53,979 nt of DNA from a bacterium (lineage in GTDB: Bacteria > Electryoneota > Electryoneia > Electryoneales > Electryoneaceae), in contig JAIOHU010000267.1 of assembly GCA_019912845.1 (NCBI GenBank), forward strand, positions 1-53,979. Reading direction: 5' to 3'. The notes under the pieces are model-generated. The model had not been told where the DNA came from. It saw nothing but the letters and a program-made list of their open reading frames with translations, and made no database searches. Shown in pieces: positions 16,187 to 25,392 of this stretch. The first letter of the stretch is position 1, and each line of letters opens with the position of its first letter. The position numbers were made by a program, and so were the translations under genes.

Positions 16187-17536
16187 TTATCTTTTCAATG
16201 CTTCCATCGCACGTTCAGCTAACCGGGAAGCTGTTTTCTTCTGTTCCGCCTCGGCATATATCCGTACAATTGGCTCCGTATTTGAGGGACGGACATGTAC
16301 CCATCCCTCTTCCAGATCAACTCGAATCCCATCGGCATCATTATAACGTTGCTCTTTACCAAACTCGGATTCAAGTATGCCACGCAAAGCAGATTTTTCA
16401 AAATTATCGACAGGCATCCGTTTTTTAACCATACAATAACGTGGCAACCGACTATAAAGGATACTGAGTGGTTCGCTTTCAGAGGACAGGAGACTGAGGA
16501 TAAGAGCGGCTCCGATCATGGCATCTCTACCATTGTGAATGCTTGGTAACATTACACCGCCATTGCCTTCCCCGCCAATCACAGCATCGACACGATCTAT
16601 TTCATTCGCAACATGGGCTTCACCAACTGGGGAACGTGAGAATCCAACCCCTGCTGCCTTTGCAATATCTTCAACTGCCCGAGTTGTACTCAAATTTGCA
16701 ACAACTGGACCTTTTTCATGCTGTAATACATGACGTACTGCCAGTGCCAGGGTATATTCTTCGCCCAATGCCTTTCCCTGCTCATCTACTATTGCCAGAC
16801 GATCTCCATCAGGATCTAGTGCAAGACCGATATCAGCCCCTTCATCGGCAACCAGCTCACACAAATCGCTGAGATTTTCGGGTAGTGGTTCCGCGCCACG
16901 CGCAAAGTCACCACTTACATCAGCGTTAATTTTAACAACATCGCAACCAAGTTCATGAAGCAGGTTTGGTATAATCAAATTGCCTACCGAATTAACCGCA
17001 TCTACCGCGACACGGAACTGTTTGCGCCTGATCGCTGATATATCAACCAACGGATGTTCAAGTATTTTATGAATGTGATGTTCGACAGTTCCGGATTCAG
17101 TTGATATCTTACCAAGCTGGGTAGTTTCTACATACTTGAATTCGCCAGTTTCAAATAGTCGATTAACTTCCGCTCCCTCATCCGGACCTAAGAACCTGCC
17201 ACGTTTGTCAAGGAATTTCATGGCGTTCCAACTAATCGGATTGTGGCTGGCAGTGATGCAGATACCTCCTGAAGCCCCAAGTTTTTCAACCATCAATTCA
17301 ATAGAGGGAGTTGTTGCCAGATTGATGTCGATTACCTGACAGCCAGTTGCGGTCAAAGCTGAGAAGAGTGCACCACGTACCATCTCACGCGAGGGTCTAG
17401 CATCCGACCCAACAACAATACTACCCCCTCCAATGAAAGTACCATAAGCAGCACCATAACGAGCGATTACTTCTGGTGTTAACCCTTCACCGATTACACC
17501 TCTTATTCCTGAGATGCCGGTCATCAATTTTGCCAT
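16187..17536 (-). CDS. glmM: Alpha-D-phosphohexomutase (phosphoglucosamine mutase-like)
   Basis: The 449-residue protein has the four-domain phosphohexomutase layout: TGISGIRGVIGE at the start, the phosphoserine loop ITASHNP, the metal-binding DPDGDRLAIVD, the sugar-binding GEGNGG, and the phosphate-binding RPSNTEP near the end. The N-terminal SGIRG and overall length fit the GlmM-like branch, which makes glucosamine-1-phosphate for cell wall synthesis. Its place directly upstream of deoC raises an alternative: a phosphopentomutase of this superfamily feeding deoxyribose-5-phosphate to DeoC. Superfamily is certain; substrate is not. Confidence 0.85.
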   Translation of the reverse strand: MAKLMTGISGIRGVIGEGLTPEVIARYGAAYGTFIGGGSIVVGSDARPSREMVRGALFSALTATGCQVIDINLATTPSIELMVEKLGASGGICITASHNPISWNAMKFLDKRGRFLGPDEGAEVNRLFETGEFKYVETTQLGKISTESGTVEHHIHKILEHPLVDISAIRRKQFRVAVDAVNSVGNLIIPNLLHELGCDVVKINADVSGDFARGAEPLPENLSDLCELVADEGADIGLALDPDGDRLAIVDEQGKALGEEYTLALAVRHVLQHEKGPVVANLSTTRAVEDIAKAAGVGFSRSPVGEAHVANEIDRVDAVIGGEGNGGVMLPSIHNGRDAMIGAALILSLLSSESEPLSILYSRLPRYCMVKKRMPVDNFEKSALRGILESEFGKEQRYNDADGIRVDLEEGWVHVRPSNTEPIVRIYAEAEQKKTASRLAERAMEALKR

Positions 17537-17670
17537 CTTTTTCTCAGTCTATGTTTTTGTTGTTTTTTCAGTTGTGAATGCAAGAGCATCGAACGTATAT
17601 GATACGGTTTTCAAATTCAACATTTCAATTTGTAATGATACTCTTAGCTTAAAGCAATGTTCATCAAGAT

Positions 17671-18777
17671 TTAGTCTGGCTTTTTTATAAAACCTTCCGA
17701 ATCTCGTTTTGGTGACCATCCAGGCAATTCCACGAGCTGCTCCAGCAAAGCCCTCGCCTTTTTCGTCAATTTGTTCGGAAAATGGTAGTTCACACGTACC
17801 AGCAGGTCTCCATGCTCACCAGCTCCCTTATCCAGTCCTCGTCCTTTAACACGCAACAATTTGTTCTGCTCGATACCCGGAGTTAAGGTCAGTTTAACTT
17901 TTCCCGATGGTGTAGGAACTTCAATCTCACCTCCATCAAAGATTTCGAGCAAATTCATCGGATATTCATAATATATATCAAATCCACGTGCATCGTAGTA
18001 GGGATTCTCCTCGCAGATAATCCTTACTTTCAAATCTCCGTTTTTTGCACCTTTCCGTCCCTGGTCACCTAAACCACGCAGAGTAAGCACTGCATCCGGT
18101 GTCGTTCCTTTTGGGATAGTGATGGATATCTTTGATTTTGAACGAGCTAATCCGTGCCCAGCGCAGGTTACACAGCGATTTTTTATAATTCTGCCAGAGC
18201 CGTTACAATTTGTACAGGTTTTGAATACGGTTTTTCCACCCTGGCTGGTGGGTACTTCTCCAATCCCCAGGCATATCTTGCACTGTTGCGGATCATGCCC
18301 GGGTTCAATCCCAGTACCACTACAGGTACGACAAGTTTGCTCGCGTGCAAGTAGTACACTTTTCCTTGTACCATTGGTAAGCTCTTCCAATGACAATTCA
18401 AGGTTGATGGCAATATCTTTTCCAGGTTTCGGACCACTGGGAGCTGGGGGAGGTGGAACTTCATCTGGAGATGTCTTGAACACTTTTTTCAGAATATCCG
18501 CAAAACTGACCGGAGGTTCATCCTTTTTTGTCTTTTTACGTTGACGCGCAGCAGTTTCAGCAGTTTTCAGTTCTTTTTCTGAAAGTGGTTCAAGTCCGAT
18601 AAGGGAATGGTAGGCTTCGTTGATCCGTTTAAACCTATCCTCAGTACGGGGATCACCACCATTGAGATCAGGATGATACTTCTTGGCGAGTTTGCGGTAA
18701 GCATCCCGTATCTCTTCCTTAGATGCTTTGGGCTGCAAACCAAGCTCTTTATAGTATAATGCAGTATCCTTCTGCAC
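17671..18777 (-). CDS. DnaJ-family co-chaperone
   Basis: Hsp40 proteins deliver clients to DnaK and stimulate its ATPase. The N-terminal J domain is complete (YYKELGLQPKASKEEIRDAY, then the HPD tripeptide in KKYHPDLNGG). A charged and proline-rich linker follows, then the zinc-binding region with four CxxCxGxG-type repeats (CRTCSGTG, CKICLGIG, CTNCNGSG, CVTCAGHG) and the C-terminal substrate-binding domain. GTG 18777 is chosen because GAGG lies six bases upstream. The linker is not the long Gly/Phe stretch of canonical DnaJ, and no dnaK or grpE is adjacent, so this may be an accessory homologue. Confidence 0.9.
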   Translation of the reverse strand: MQKDTALYYKELGLQPKASKEEIRDAYRKLAKKYHPDLNGGDPRTEDRFKRINEAYHSLIGLEPLSEKELKTAETAARQRKKTKKDEPPVSFADILKKVFKTSPDEVPPPPAPSGPKPGKDIAINLELSLEELTNGTRKSVLLAREQTCRTCSGTGIEPGHDPQQCKICLGIGEVPTSQGGKTVFKTCTNCNGSGRIIKNRCVTCAGHGLARSKSKISITIPKGTTPDAVLTLRGLGDQGRKGAKNGDLKVRIICEENPYYDARGFDIYYEYPMNLLEIFDGGEIEVPTPSGKVKLTLTPGIEQNKLLRVKGRGLDKGAGEHGDLLVRVNYHFPNKLTKKARALLEQLVELPGWSPKRDSEGFIKKPD

Positions 18778-18998
18778 TCCAGACCTCAAAAAAACAAGAG
18801 TATCGTATCGAAATACTTCAGACTGACTTTCTAATGATAAGATACTTCAAAAGCGCGGGCTTTCAAAAGCTGGAGGGTGTTGAATCTGGAATTTTCATGG
18901 GTGAAGCACTACTATTTTATATGAATAAAGAGTATACCTTCCATCCGGTTAACACTTTGCCAACCCTCATTCTCCAGAATGATTGAGTGCAAAGTAAG

Positions 18999-19394
18999 TT
19001 ACATCTGAAAAGCGTTTTCGTAGTGATAAATCATTGGTCCGCTATCTATCTCCACAATGCAGGCATCGAACCGGATAGTAGGCAGCGGGTCCGGAAGTGT
19101 CGATGCGAGTTGACGTGCGACTCGCTTCAATTGTTTCTGTTTTGAATATGGCACTTTTGTTGTCGGGGAAGCACCTTTGAGATCGTGGACAGTACGTACT
19201 TCCACAATTACCATCTCGTCACCATCCATCATCAGAATATCTATCTCACCCTGCTTGAAGGTTACATTTCTGCGCAAAATACGGTATCCCTTTTTCTTAA
19301 GATATTTCTCTGCCAGTTTTTCACCTTTTGCCCCAAGATCATGACGTGGATCTTTTCCGATTTTCTTTTGAAACAATTTTTCCAGGATTTTCAC
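18999..19394 (-). CDS. yraN: UPF0102 family protein YraN
   Basis: The 131-residue protein has the restriction-endonuclease-like fold of the family: GAKGEKLAEKYLKKKGYRIL at the start, then GEIDILMMDGDEMVIVEVRT, where the metal-binding acidic residues are visible (the usual ExK is ExR here), and KQKQLKRVARQLA. Function is not established in the family, though a nuclease role is often suspected. It overlaps the upstream rnhB by four bases, the common rnhB-yraN pairing. Beyond its stop there are 220 bases without a gene, containing a 16-bp palindrome at 18967-18982. Confidence 0.9.
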   Translation of the reverse strand: MKILEKLFQKKIGKDPRHDLGAKGEKLAEKYLKKKGYRILRRNVTFKQGEIDILMMDGDEMVIVEVRTVHDLKGASPTTKVPYSKQKQLKRVARQLASTLPDPLPTIRFDACIVEIDSGPMIYHYENAFQM

Positions 19395-20173
19395 TGTTCT
19401 TCCAGGCTTTTCACATGAAAAGAACGTCTATGAATCGGTGAATGTCCAAACTTTCGTAAGGCATCAACATGCATTCTGGTGCAATATCCCTTGTGTGCTG
19501 CAAATCCATACTCTGGATAGCGTTTATCCAGCATAATCATAATTCGATCCCTTGCAACCTTTGCCAGGATTGATGCCGCCCCTATCGAAGGAGAGGCTGA
19601 ATCCCCCTTGATGAGGTTGATTTGAATGCCATATCCCATGTAGGGCATATTTCCGTCCACTAAAATCAAAATAGGGTAGGGGTTCGTTTTGTCATGAACT
19701 TCCTTCAATTCTCCGTCGATAAATATGTTCGCAATTCTTGATTGTTTGGGTAATATTGGGTTGAGTAAAGCTTCAAATGAATGTCGAAGGTCATTTTGAT
19801 TAAAATGGTTATCTACCTTACCTTCTATAATAGGAAATTGAATCGGATGATGAAGCACTTTTTCGAGAGAGCTTTTCATCGCTAAAATAGTTGCCTGGTA
19901 GATATTTATCTCATCAATTATATCAGGTTCTATATGTGATACTGCCCAGGCATTAGCATCAGTCTGAATGAGCGGTTCGAGATTTTCACGCTCATTGCTG
20001 GTCAGCTTCTTTGAATCATTGATGCCAGGAATGAATTTGTCGGGATCAAGCATACATGCGGCGGCAGATACTGGACCTGCTAAAGGACCACGGCCCGCTT
20101 CATCGATCCCGATGACAATATAACCCGATTTCCAGAGCGCATCATCGGGGGTAGATTGAAAGGTTATATTCAA
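19391..20173 (-). CDS. rnhB: Ribonuclease HII with an internal insertion
   Basis: RNase HII cuts RNA in RNA-DNA hybrids and removes single ribonucleotides from DNA. Catalytic blocks are present: IGIDEAGRGPLAGPV, ILVDGN, KGDSASPSIGAASILAKVARD, and the HKGYCT region. The protein is 260 residues, about 60 longer than typical, because roughly 57 extra residues lie between the helix ILAMKSSLEKV and the ILVDGN strand. The insert does not disturb the reading frame or the conserved blocks. It is first in the run rnhB-yraN and divergent from punA. Confidence 0.93.
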   Translation of the reverse strand: MNITFQSTPDDALWKSGYIVIGIDEAGRGPLAGPVSAAACMLDPDKFIPGINDSKKLTSNERENLEPLIQTDANAWAVSHIEPDIIDEINIYQATILAMKSSLEKVLHHPIQFPIIEGKVDNHFNQNDLRHSFEALLNPILPKQSRIANIFIDGELKEVHDKTNPYPILILVDGNMPYMGYGIQINLIKGDSASPSIGAASILAKVARDRIMIMLDKRYPEYGFAAHKGYCTRMHVDALRKFGHSPIHRRSFHVKSLEEQ

Positions 20174-20286
20174 ACTTAAACCTTATCATTGTTTTGATAT
20201 GCAAAAGTCAGATTCCTCCATTAAATATGAAGGTTATCGAGTAAAAGTTCAGGAGCAGGCACCAGTACTGGAAAGGATAGGATAAT

Positions 20287-21144
20287 ATGCGTGTAACCAA
20301 TGATCAAGAGCTCATAAATACAGTCTCCCACGTCGAGGATCGAATCGAAACCCAACCTCGTATCGGATTTATCCTTGGTAGTGGGTTGGGGATATTTGCT
20401 GATGAGGTTGAAAATCCCGTCGTCATTTCAACCACTGAACTTCCTGATTATCCTGTTAGCACTGTTCCTGGTCACGCAGGTAGACTCGTTTCCGGGACTA
20501 TTGATGGGGTTCCGGTCTTGGTTGTGCAGGGACGAGTTCATTATTACGAAGGATATCCCATTGCTAAAGTTGCCTATCCCGTTCGACTGCTGGCAGCTTT
20601 GGGATGTGAGGCTATGGTTGTAACCAATGCATCCGGTGGAATGGGCGATCATCTTGAGCCGGGTGACTTGATGCTTATCACTGATCATATCAATCTCATG
20701 GGTGTCAACCCGCTGGTAGGGCAGAGGTGGGGATTTGACACTTTTCCCGATATGAGTCGAGCGTACGATCCAACTTTGCGTGGAGTCGTTAAAGATGTTG
20801 CTGAACGAGAATCGATTACGCTGAAAGAAGGGGTGCTGGGGGCGTGGTCGGGTCCTACCTATGAAACCGCTGCAGAAGTTCAACTCCTCAAAATGATTGG
20901 AGTCCATGCCGCTTGTATGTCAACAGTGCCTGAAGTAATCGCCGCAGCTCGGTTACGTCTGCCCGTAGTCGGTGTCTCCTGTATTACAAATTATGCCACT
21001 GGTATCAGTACAACTCCGCTTACTCATCATGAGGTTACAGAAACTGCCGGACGAGTCGCAGACTCATTCAAGAGATTGCTCCATCAATCGACAGTTGCCA
21101 TGTCAACAGTATTACCCTTGAGTCGTTTCAAGATGAACGAATAA
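20287..21144 (+). CDS. punA: Purine nucleoside phosphorylase (trimeric class)
   Basis: This enzyme splits inosine, guanosine and deoxy analogues with phosphate to give base and (deoxy)ribose-1-phosphate. Family blocks are IGFILGSGLGIFADE, TVPGHAGRLVSG with the phosphate-binding histidine, QGRVHYYEGY, VVTNASGGMG, ITDHINLMG and GPTYETAAEV; CITNYATGIS is near the end. At 285 residues it is the usual length. The last base of its TAA is the first base of the next gene's ATG, so translation of the two is coupled. Confidence 0.95.
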   Translation: MRVTNDQELINTVSHVEDRIETQPRIGFILGSGLGIFADEVENPVVISTTELPDYPVSTVPGHAGRLVSGTIDGVPVLVVQGRVHYYEGYPIAKVAYPVRLLAALGCEAMVVTNASGGMGDHLEPGDLMLITDHINLMGVNPLVGQRWGFDTFPDMSRAYDPTLRGVVKDVAERESITLKEGVLGAWSGPTYETAAEVQLLKMIGVHAACMSTVPEVIAAARLRLPVVGVSCITNYATGISTTPLTHHEVTETAGRVADSFKRLLHQSTVAMSTVLPLSRFKMNE

Positions 21145-22289
21145 TGAAAAAAGCCGTTGTATATTGCCTTATCCTTCTGCTAGTTTTTCTCTTCTTTCCA
21201 CTTGATTTTATTCGTCGAAAGAGAAAAATTGTACTACCGATTGCTCGAGTGGATGAACGTGACACTATGTTCGCTCGTCTCGCACGGAAAAAGGGTTCGC
21301 CGGAATATCAACATTATTACACGGAGCATCCTGAGCTACAAAAAACGGACGACCGTTTACGTGCGATGACTCCACTTTGTGAACCAGGATCAAGATATTT
21401 TGAACCTGAATACGCAAAACTAACCAATGAGTATTTTTCCGAGATTGAAAATATCACTCCCGATACGACATTGGTAACTTCCCTCGTAAATCGTATAAAA
21501 AACTCCACGAATCCTGAAAAGACAATTTCTTTGATAACTATTGAACTGGGAGCTGTAGCAGTAGGCTTTACTCAAGTTCCGAACTCCATCTACTACACTC
21601 ACAAAGGTAGATTTGACGAAGGCTATGGTGCCCCGGTTAAAACAGACCTGAAATATGCTATCGTTTTTCTCGTTGAGATGGATTTTAAACGAATGCAGCA
21701 ATCTCCAAGCGCACCGACTCTTTACGAATCCGCACGTCAATACTACCGTGCGGCGGTCATTGCAAAGACCATGAGTGCTGTCTTAGTCGAAATGGGCTAT
21801 TCAGCAAATCCCCAATATGATGCCCACTATGAGGTCATTCTAACTCCGCTCGCAGTGCTGGCAGGACTGGGTGAATTAGGACGAAATAATATCCTTGTTG
21901 CAGACAACTATGGGAGTCGTGTACGCATAGGAGCGGTACTCACTGAATTCCCTCTTAAAACTTCCCCAAAAGCGAATCTCGGTGTTGAACACTTCTGTGA
22001 AATCTGTAAAAAATGTGCACTCAACTGCCCCTCAAATGCCTTGAGTGACACTGAAAAAGTGGTGATTCGAGGTGTCCAGAAATATCCAACGAATACCGAA
22101 CGCTGTATGGCATACTGGCGTTACGCCGGAACTGACTGCGGAATATGCATGGCTGTTTGTCCCTATTCCCATAAGAACAACCTCTTCCACAATGCAATTC
22201 GATCTGTAATTAAATTGAATCCCTGGATTCACTATCTTGTCAAATACGCTGATGATTTAGTATATGGGAAGAAATGGAAGTTTTTCTAG
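21144..22289 (+). CDS. Membrane-anchored reductive-dehalogenase-like iron-sulphur protein
   Basis: The 381-residue protein starts with one hydrophobic span (residues about 3-20) and basic residues. The middle (LAVLAGLGELGRNNILVADNYGSRVRIGAVLTEFPL, visible as LAGLGELGRN and SRVRIGAVLT) matches the cobalamin-dependent RdhA/QueG fold. Two ferredoxin-like clusters follow: CEICKKCALNCP and, after an isolated Cys, CGICMAVCP. It lacks the twin-arginine signal of respiratory dehalogenases and carries its own anchor, so it belongs to the anchored RdhA-like group whose substrates are unknown. Epoxyqueuosine reductase is less likely given the anchor. Coupling to punA is by one-base overlap. Confidence 0.75.
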   Translation: MKKAVVYCLILLLVFLFFPLDFIRRKRKIVLPIARVDERDTMFARLARKKGSPEYQHYYTEHPELQKTDDRLRAMTPLCEPGSRYFEPEYAKLTNEYFSEIENITPDTTLVTSLVNRIKNSTNPEKTISLITIELGAVAVGFTQVPNSIYYTHKGRFDEGYGAPVKTDLKYAIVFLVEMDFKRMQQSPSAPTLYESARQYYRAAVIAKTMSAVLVEMGYSANPQYDAHYEVILTPLAVLAGLGELGRNNILVADNYGSRVRIGAVLTEFPLKTSPKANLGVEHFCEICKKCALNCPSNALSDTEKVVIRGVQKYPTNTERCMAYWRYAGTDCGICMAVCPYSHKNNLFHNAIRSVIKLNPWIHYLVKYADDLVYGKKWKFF

Positions 22290-22552
22290 GAAGATGGATT
22301 TTCAATAAAACCCGACTAATTCTAAGTACGGTCCCTTGCGAAAGGATGGCTTCGATACTATAAATTCAGTGAAATATACCTGACGTAAGTATGTAATAAT
22401 TGATTAGAGCATTGCGCCCCAGCAAATCTTATCGGAATATATATTCATGCCTGAAGAATACTTCTTTTGACTTCTAGGATCACTTGCATCTCTACTAAAA
22501 TATCGTACATTCAACCAATTATTAGCATACCCTAACTTTTATGGAATGATGT

Positions 22553-23788
22553 ATGAATGAGATGCAACGTGAGCTGGTAAATGCGACGAAGGCTGTGCTG
22601 AATGCAAATCAGACGAGTACAGTTATTCAACAAATTCTATTATCAGCTCAAACCCTTTTATCAGCAGAAGCGGCTTCAGTGTTTCTGGTAAACCATAAAC
22701 AGAAACGTCTCGAAATGGTCGCCTCAACAAACTTGCCCAAAGCGATGGAGAAATCGATCAGTTTTCCATTAGGGAGTGGGGTGGCTGGATGGGTGGCGAA
22801 GAACAATACTCCAGTTGTTCTGGAAGACATCAGTAAAGACAAACGATTTTTCAGTGCGGTGTCACAGCGAACTGGTTTTCGTACCCGTGGCTACATTTGT
22901 GTTCCACTCTCAGTTCAGGAAAAGGTGCTCGGTACGATTCAGGTGATGAATGAGCATACTGGTGGGAATTTTACCGACCAGCACAAAGAATTATTACAGG
23001 CATTTGCTGTGCTGGCATCCCTGGCGTTGGAAAAAAACAGACTCTACTCCCAGGAAATCGAGAAGCGGAAACTGCAGGCTGAGCTAAAAATCGCAACAAC
23101 ATTTCAAAACAGCCTGCTGCCTTCGAGCTTTGATCCTCCAAAAGGTTATCAGATTGAAGCCTACTACCAGTCTGCACGGTCGATGGGCGGCGATTTGTAT
23201 GATGCGATGCAAGTCAATGGCAGTTATATGATAGCACTGGGCGATGTCAGCGGAAAGGGGCCTGGTGCGGCAATCTGGATGTCCGGCTTCTCCAATGTGT
23301 TGCGGTATACGATACAGGAAGGGCATGATCCCATTGATCACCTTGACCACATAGACCGTCACCTGCATGCAACATTGCCCCCCACCAGCTTTTTGACTCT
23401 GTTTCTGGGAATGATCGAGGGCGATCAACTTCGATACACAAGTGCCGGACATAACCCCATGCTGTTGGCTCATGCTGATGGAACACATGAGTGGTTGGAG
23501 GCGACAGGACTACCGATTTCGCTGATGCCGGATTTACCGCGTGAAACTAAAATCGCCAGGTTCAATCCCGGTTCAACTCTTGTGCTCTTTTCCGACGGAG
23601 TAACCGAAGCAGAACGTGCAGACGGCGAAATGTATGAGGAAGAGCGATTGCTACAGATTGTGAAACGCAATTTGACTGAACCTCCCGATAAAATGATTCG
23701 CTCAATTGTACGTTCGGTGAAGGGGTTCGCCGCAGGATTTGAGCAATCAGATGATATCACTTTGATGGTTATCAAAAGTGACTCGTAG
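22553..23788 (+). CDS. GAF-domain PP2C/SpoIIE-type serine phosphatase
   Basis: The N-terminal ~170 residues form a GAF sensor domain (SAEAASVFLVNHKQKRLEMV, LGSGVAGWVAKNNTPVVLED). The C-terminal ~230 residues are an RsbU/SpoIIE phosphatase: MGGDLYDAM with metal-binding aspartate, ALGDVSGKGPGAA, YTSAGHNPMLL, LVLFSDGVTEA and SDDITLMV. Such proteins dephosphorylate anti-sigma antagonist proteins in partner-switching pathways. No partner anti-sigma kinase or STAS gene is in the window. There is a 263-base leader region without visible motifs. Confidence 0.92.
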   Translation: MNEMQRELVNATKAVLNANQTSTVIQQILLSAQTLLSAEAASVFLVNHKQKRLEMVASTNLPKAMEKSISFPLGSGVAGWVAKNNTPVVLEDISKDKRFFSAVSQRTGFRTRGYICVPLSVQEKVLGTIQVMNEHTGGNFTDQHKELLQAFAVLASLALEKNRLYSQEIEKRKLQAELKIATTFQNSLLPSSFDPPKGYQIEAYYQSARSMGGDLYDAMQVNGSYMIALGDVSGKGPGAAIWMSGFSNVLRYTIQEGHDPIDHLDHIDRHLHATLPPTSFLTLFLGMIEGDQLRYTSAGHNPMLLAHADGTHEWLEATGLPISLMPDLPRETKIARFNPGSTLVLFSDGVTEAERADGEMYEEERLLQIVKRNLTEPPDKMIRSIVRSVKGFAAGFEQSDDITLMVIKSDS

Positions 23789-23799
23789 TCAAACGTAAT

Positions 23800-24375
23800 T
23801 CATTGAGCGATTCCCTCAAAAAACCGATCCATCATCCAAGTGAAACTCTCATTGGAATCCTGTGGCAAACCAAAACCTGCCGATTGCTCTAGCACTACAA
23901 ATCCATGCACCATACTGCGCAGCATGCGAAGGATATGAACCATCTCATTTTCGTCAAGCTTAAATGGTTTCAGGATTCTCATCGCTTCGTTCAGGAAAAG
24001 CTCGTTCGCTGATTTTTCGGGCAGATCATCCCAGTTGAGCGGGGGTAAGTTATCTGTTGAAATAGCGATGGCTGGGAGTAGACCGGGATTATTTTTCCCG
24101 TATTTACGGTAAGCATGCGCCCATGAAATGATCGCCTCTTTTCCAGCTTTGCCATCGGCGGCTATCCTCAACGCCTCGAGTAACTCATCGTGTGCTTTGT
24201 AGATGAGTTGGTGACGAAGCTGTTCGAGGCTTTTGCAATGATTGTAGAGTGATGGTGTTTTGATACCCAGCTTTTTCGCGAGACGGTGAAGGTTGAGACT
24301 ATCCCAACCCTCTTCATTCACCATCTTCACAGCGATTACGAGCATACGTTCTTTTGTATCAGTACGGCGTGGCAT
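23800..24375 (-). CDS. TetR-family transcriptional regulator
   Basis: The N-terminal helix-turn-helix reads LNLHRLAKKLGIKTPSLYNHCKSLEQLRHQLI, the TetR pattern; the C-terminal ligand-binding domain (ISWAHAYRKYGKNNPGLLPAI) resembles the WHG-type C-terminal domain (TetR_C_33). Total length is 191 residues. It is the second gene after an alpha/beta hydrolase, overlapping by one base (TAATG), so it is translated from the hydrolase message and probably represses the shared promoter at 25285-25320. Confidence 0.9.
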   Translation of the reverse strand: MPRRTDTKERMLVIAVKMVNEEGWDSLNLHRLAKKLGIKTPSLYNHCKSLEQLRHQLIYKAHDELLEALRIAADGKAGKEAIISWAHAYRKYGKNNPGLLPAIAISTDNLPPLNWDDLPEKSANELFLNEAMRILKPFKLDENEMVHILRMLRSMVHGFVVLEQSAGFGLPQDSNESFTWMMDRFFEGIAQ

Positions 24376-25250
24376 TATTTCTCCACACTTTTCAGAAAAA
24401 TCTCCGCAACAAGTTCTGGCTGTTCGGCGTGAACATAATGTCCTGCATTTTCTATAGCAAACCCACTGCCGTTGAATGTCGTCTCCAGATTCTTCAACTG
24501 CTCAAACGGGTCTTTCATGTCAGCATCCTGCAGTCCCATTATTATAGTGACTGGGGCTTTTACTTCGGGGATACGTTTTTCTGCAGCAGCATGCGTGGAC
24601 ATCAACATCTTTCTAAAAGCCTTGAGTCGTCCATCTCTCTTTAAACTCGTTTTTATGTCATTTGCGTGAGTGTTGAAATCTTCAGGCTTCGTAATGTGAA
24701 GTTTATCGTAGTGACTCATCCACATATTGTCACCCCAGGGGCCGGATAGCATCAAGCGAAAGATACCTTTGATAATGGGATTCATTTTCACATGTCGGAC
24801 AAATGGATTTAACATCACTATTCCCTTGACCTGCTCTGGTCTTTCGGCTGCAGCGACTACTGAGGCAGCTCCACCAATCGAATTCCCAATAATATAAACC
24901 TCTTCCGCGTGAAGATGATCAATAAGTGCAACAACATCAAAACCAACGGAGTATGATGAATAGTCATTCCACTTAAGGGAGGAATCACCATGTCCACGTA
25001 AATCCATGAGTACCATACGATACCCTGCCTCGGCAATTAGAGGAGCCAGATGACGGTAACTGGAGCGCAAGTCACCAATACCGGGTATTGCGATCACAAA
25101 TGGACCCTTATTCCCGACGATTTCATAAGCAATTTGCCCCTCAAGAAAACTCATCTTCTCCATTTTTTCTCCATGTGATTTAGAAGTAGTTGTAAAAGTA
25201 CTGATGAATAACAAAACCAAAATCAATACTATTTTGAATAACATGCTCAT
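24375..25250 (-). CDS. Alpha/beta hydrolase, exported or membrane-anchored
   Basis: The catalytic triad is readable: nucleophile in GNSIGG, acid in GLQDADMKDP, and histidine in ENAGHYVHAEQP; the oxyanion region is PGIGDL. A hydrophobic segment (LFKIVLILVLLFISTF) at the N-terminus indicates a signal peptide or anchor, so it likely acts outside the cytoplasm. I chose ATG 25250 because it has AGGG at suitable spacing and because the predicted promoter puts the transcript start near 25284, inside the longer alternative start at 25286. Substrate unknown; small ester or lactone hydrolysis is plausible. Confidence 0.85.
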   Translation of the reverse strand: MSMLFKIVLILVLLFISTFTTTSKSHGEKMEKMSFLEGQIAYEIVGNKGPFVIAIPGIGDLRSSYRHLAPLIAEAGYRMVLMDLRGHGDSSLKWNDYSSYSVGFDVVALIDHLHAEEVYIIGNSIGGAASVVAAAERPEQVKGIVMLNPFVRHVKMNPIIKGIFRLMLSGPWGDNMWMSHYDKLHITKPEDFNTHANDIKTSLKRDGRLKAFRKMLMSTHAAAEKRIPEVKAPVTIIMGLQDADMKDPFEQLKNLETTFNGSGFAIENAGHYVHAEQPELVAEIFLKSVEK

Positions 25251-25284
25251 CGTTTTCCCTGTTGTAAGTGTGTTTTTCTTTAAC

Positions 25285-25320
25285 ACTAATACTATAAGCT
25301 AATGATATTAGTTTAGTCAA
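25285..25320 (-). promoter_or_regulatory. Promoter with overlapping palindromic operator for the hydrolase-TetR operon
   Basis: On the minus strand TTGACT (25320-25315) and TATAGT (25296-25291) lie 18 bases apart, a good sigma-70-type promoter. Over the spacer and -10 lies a 28-bp imperfect palindrome with 7-bp perfect arms ACTAATA (25285-25291) and TATTAGT (25306-25312) centred on AGCT. The overlap is what a TetR-type autorepressor site would look like. Confidence 0.6.
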
Positions 25321-25392
25321 GCGAAAAGTCTCCTGCATGCTCGGAGACATTTCTTTGCTAATTCAAACGCAAAATGAGTGAGATTGGAAAAT

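Noticed and set aside
18967-18982. 16-bp palindrome after yraN as a terminator
   Set aside because: AT-rich 7-bp arms with a 2-base loop and no T-run; unlikely to fold as a terminator hairpin.
22290-22552. Possible RNA gene or riboswitch before the GAF-SpoIIE gene
   Set aside because: No conserved tRNA/riboswitch motif or strong stem could be seen.
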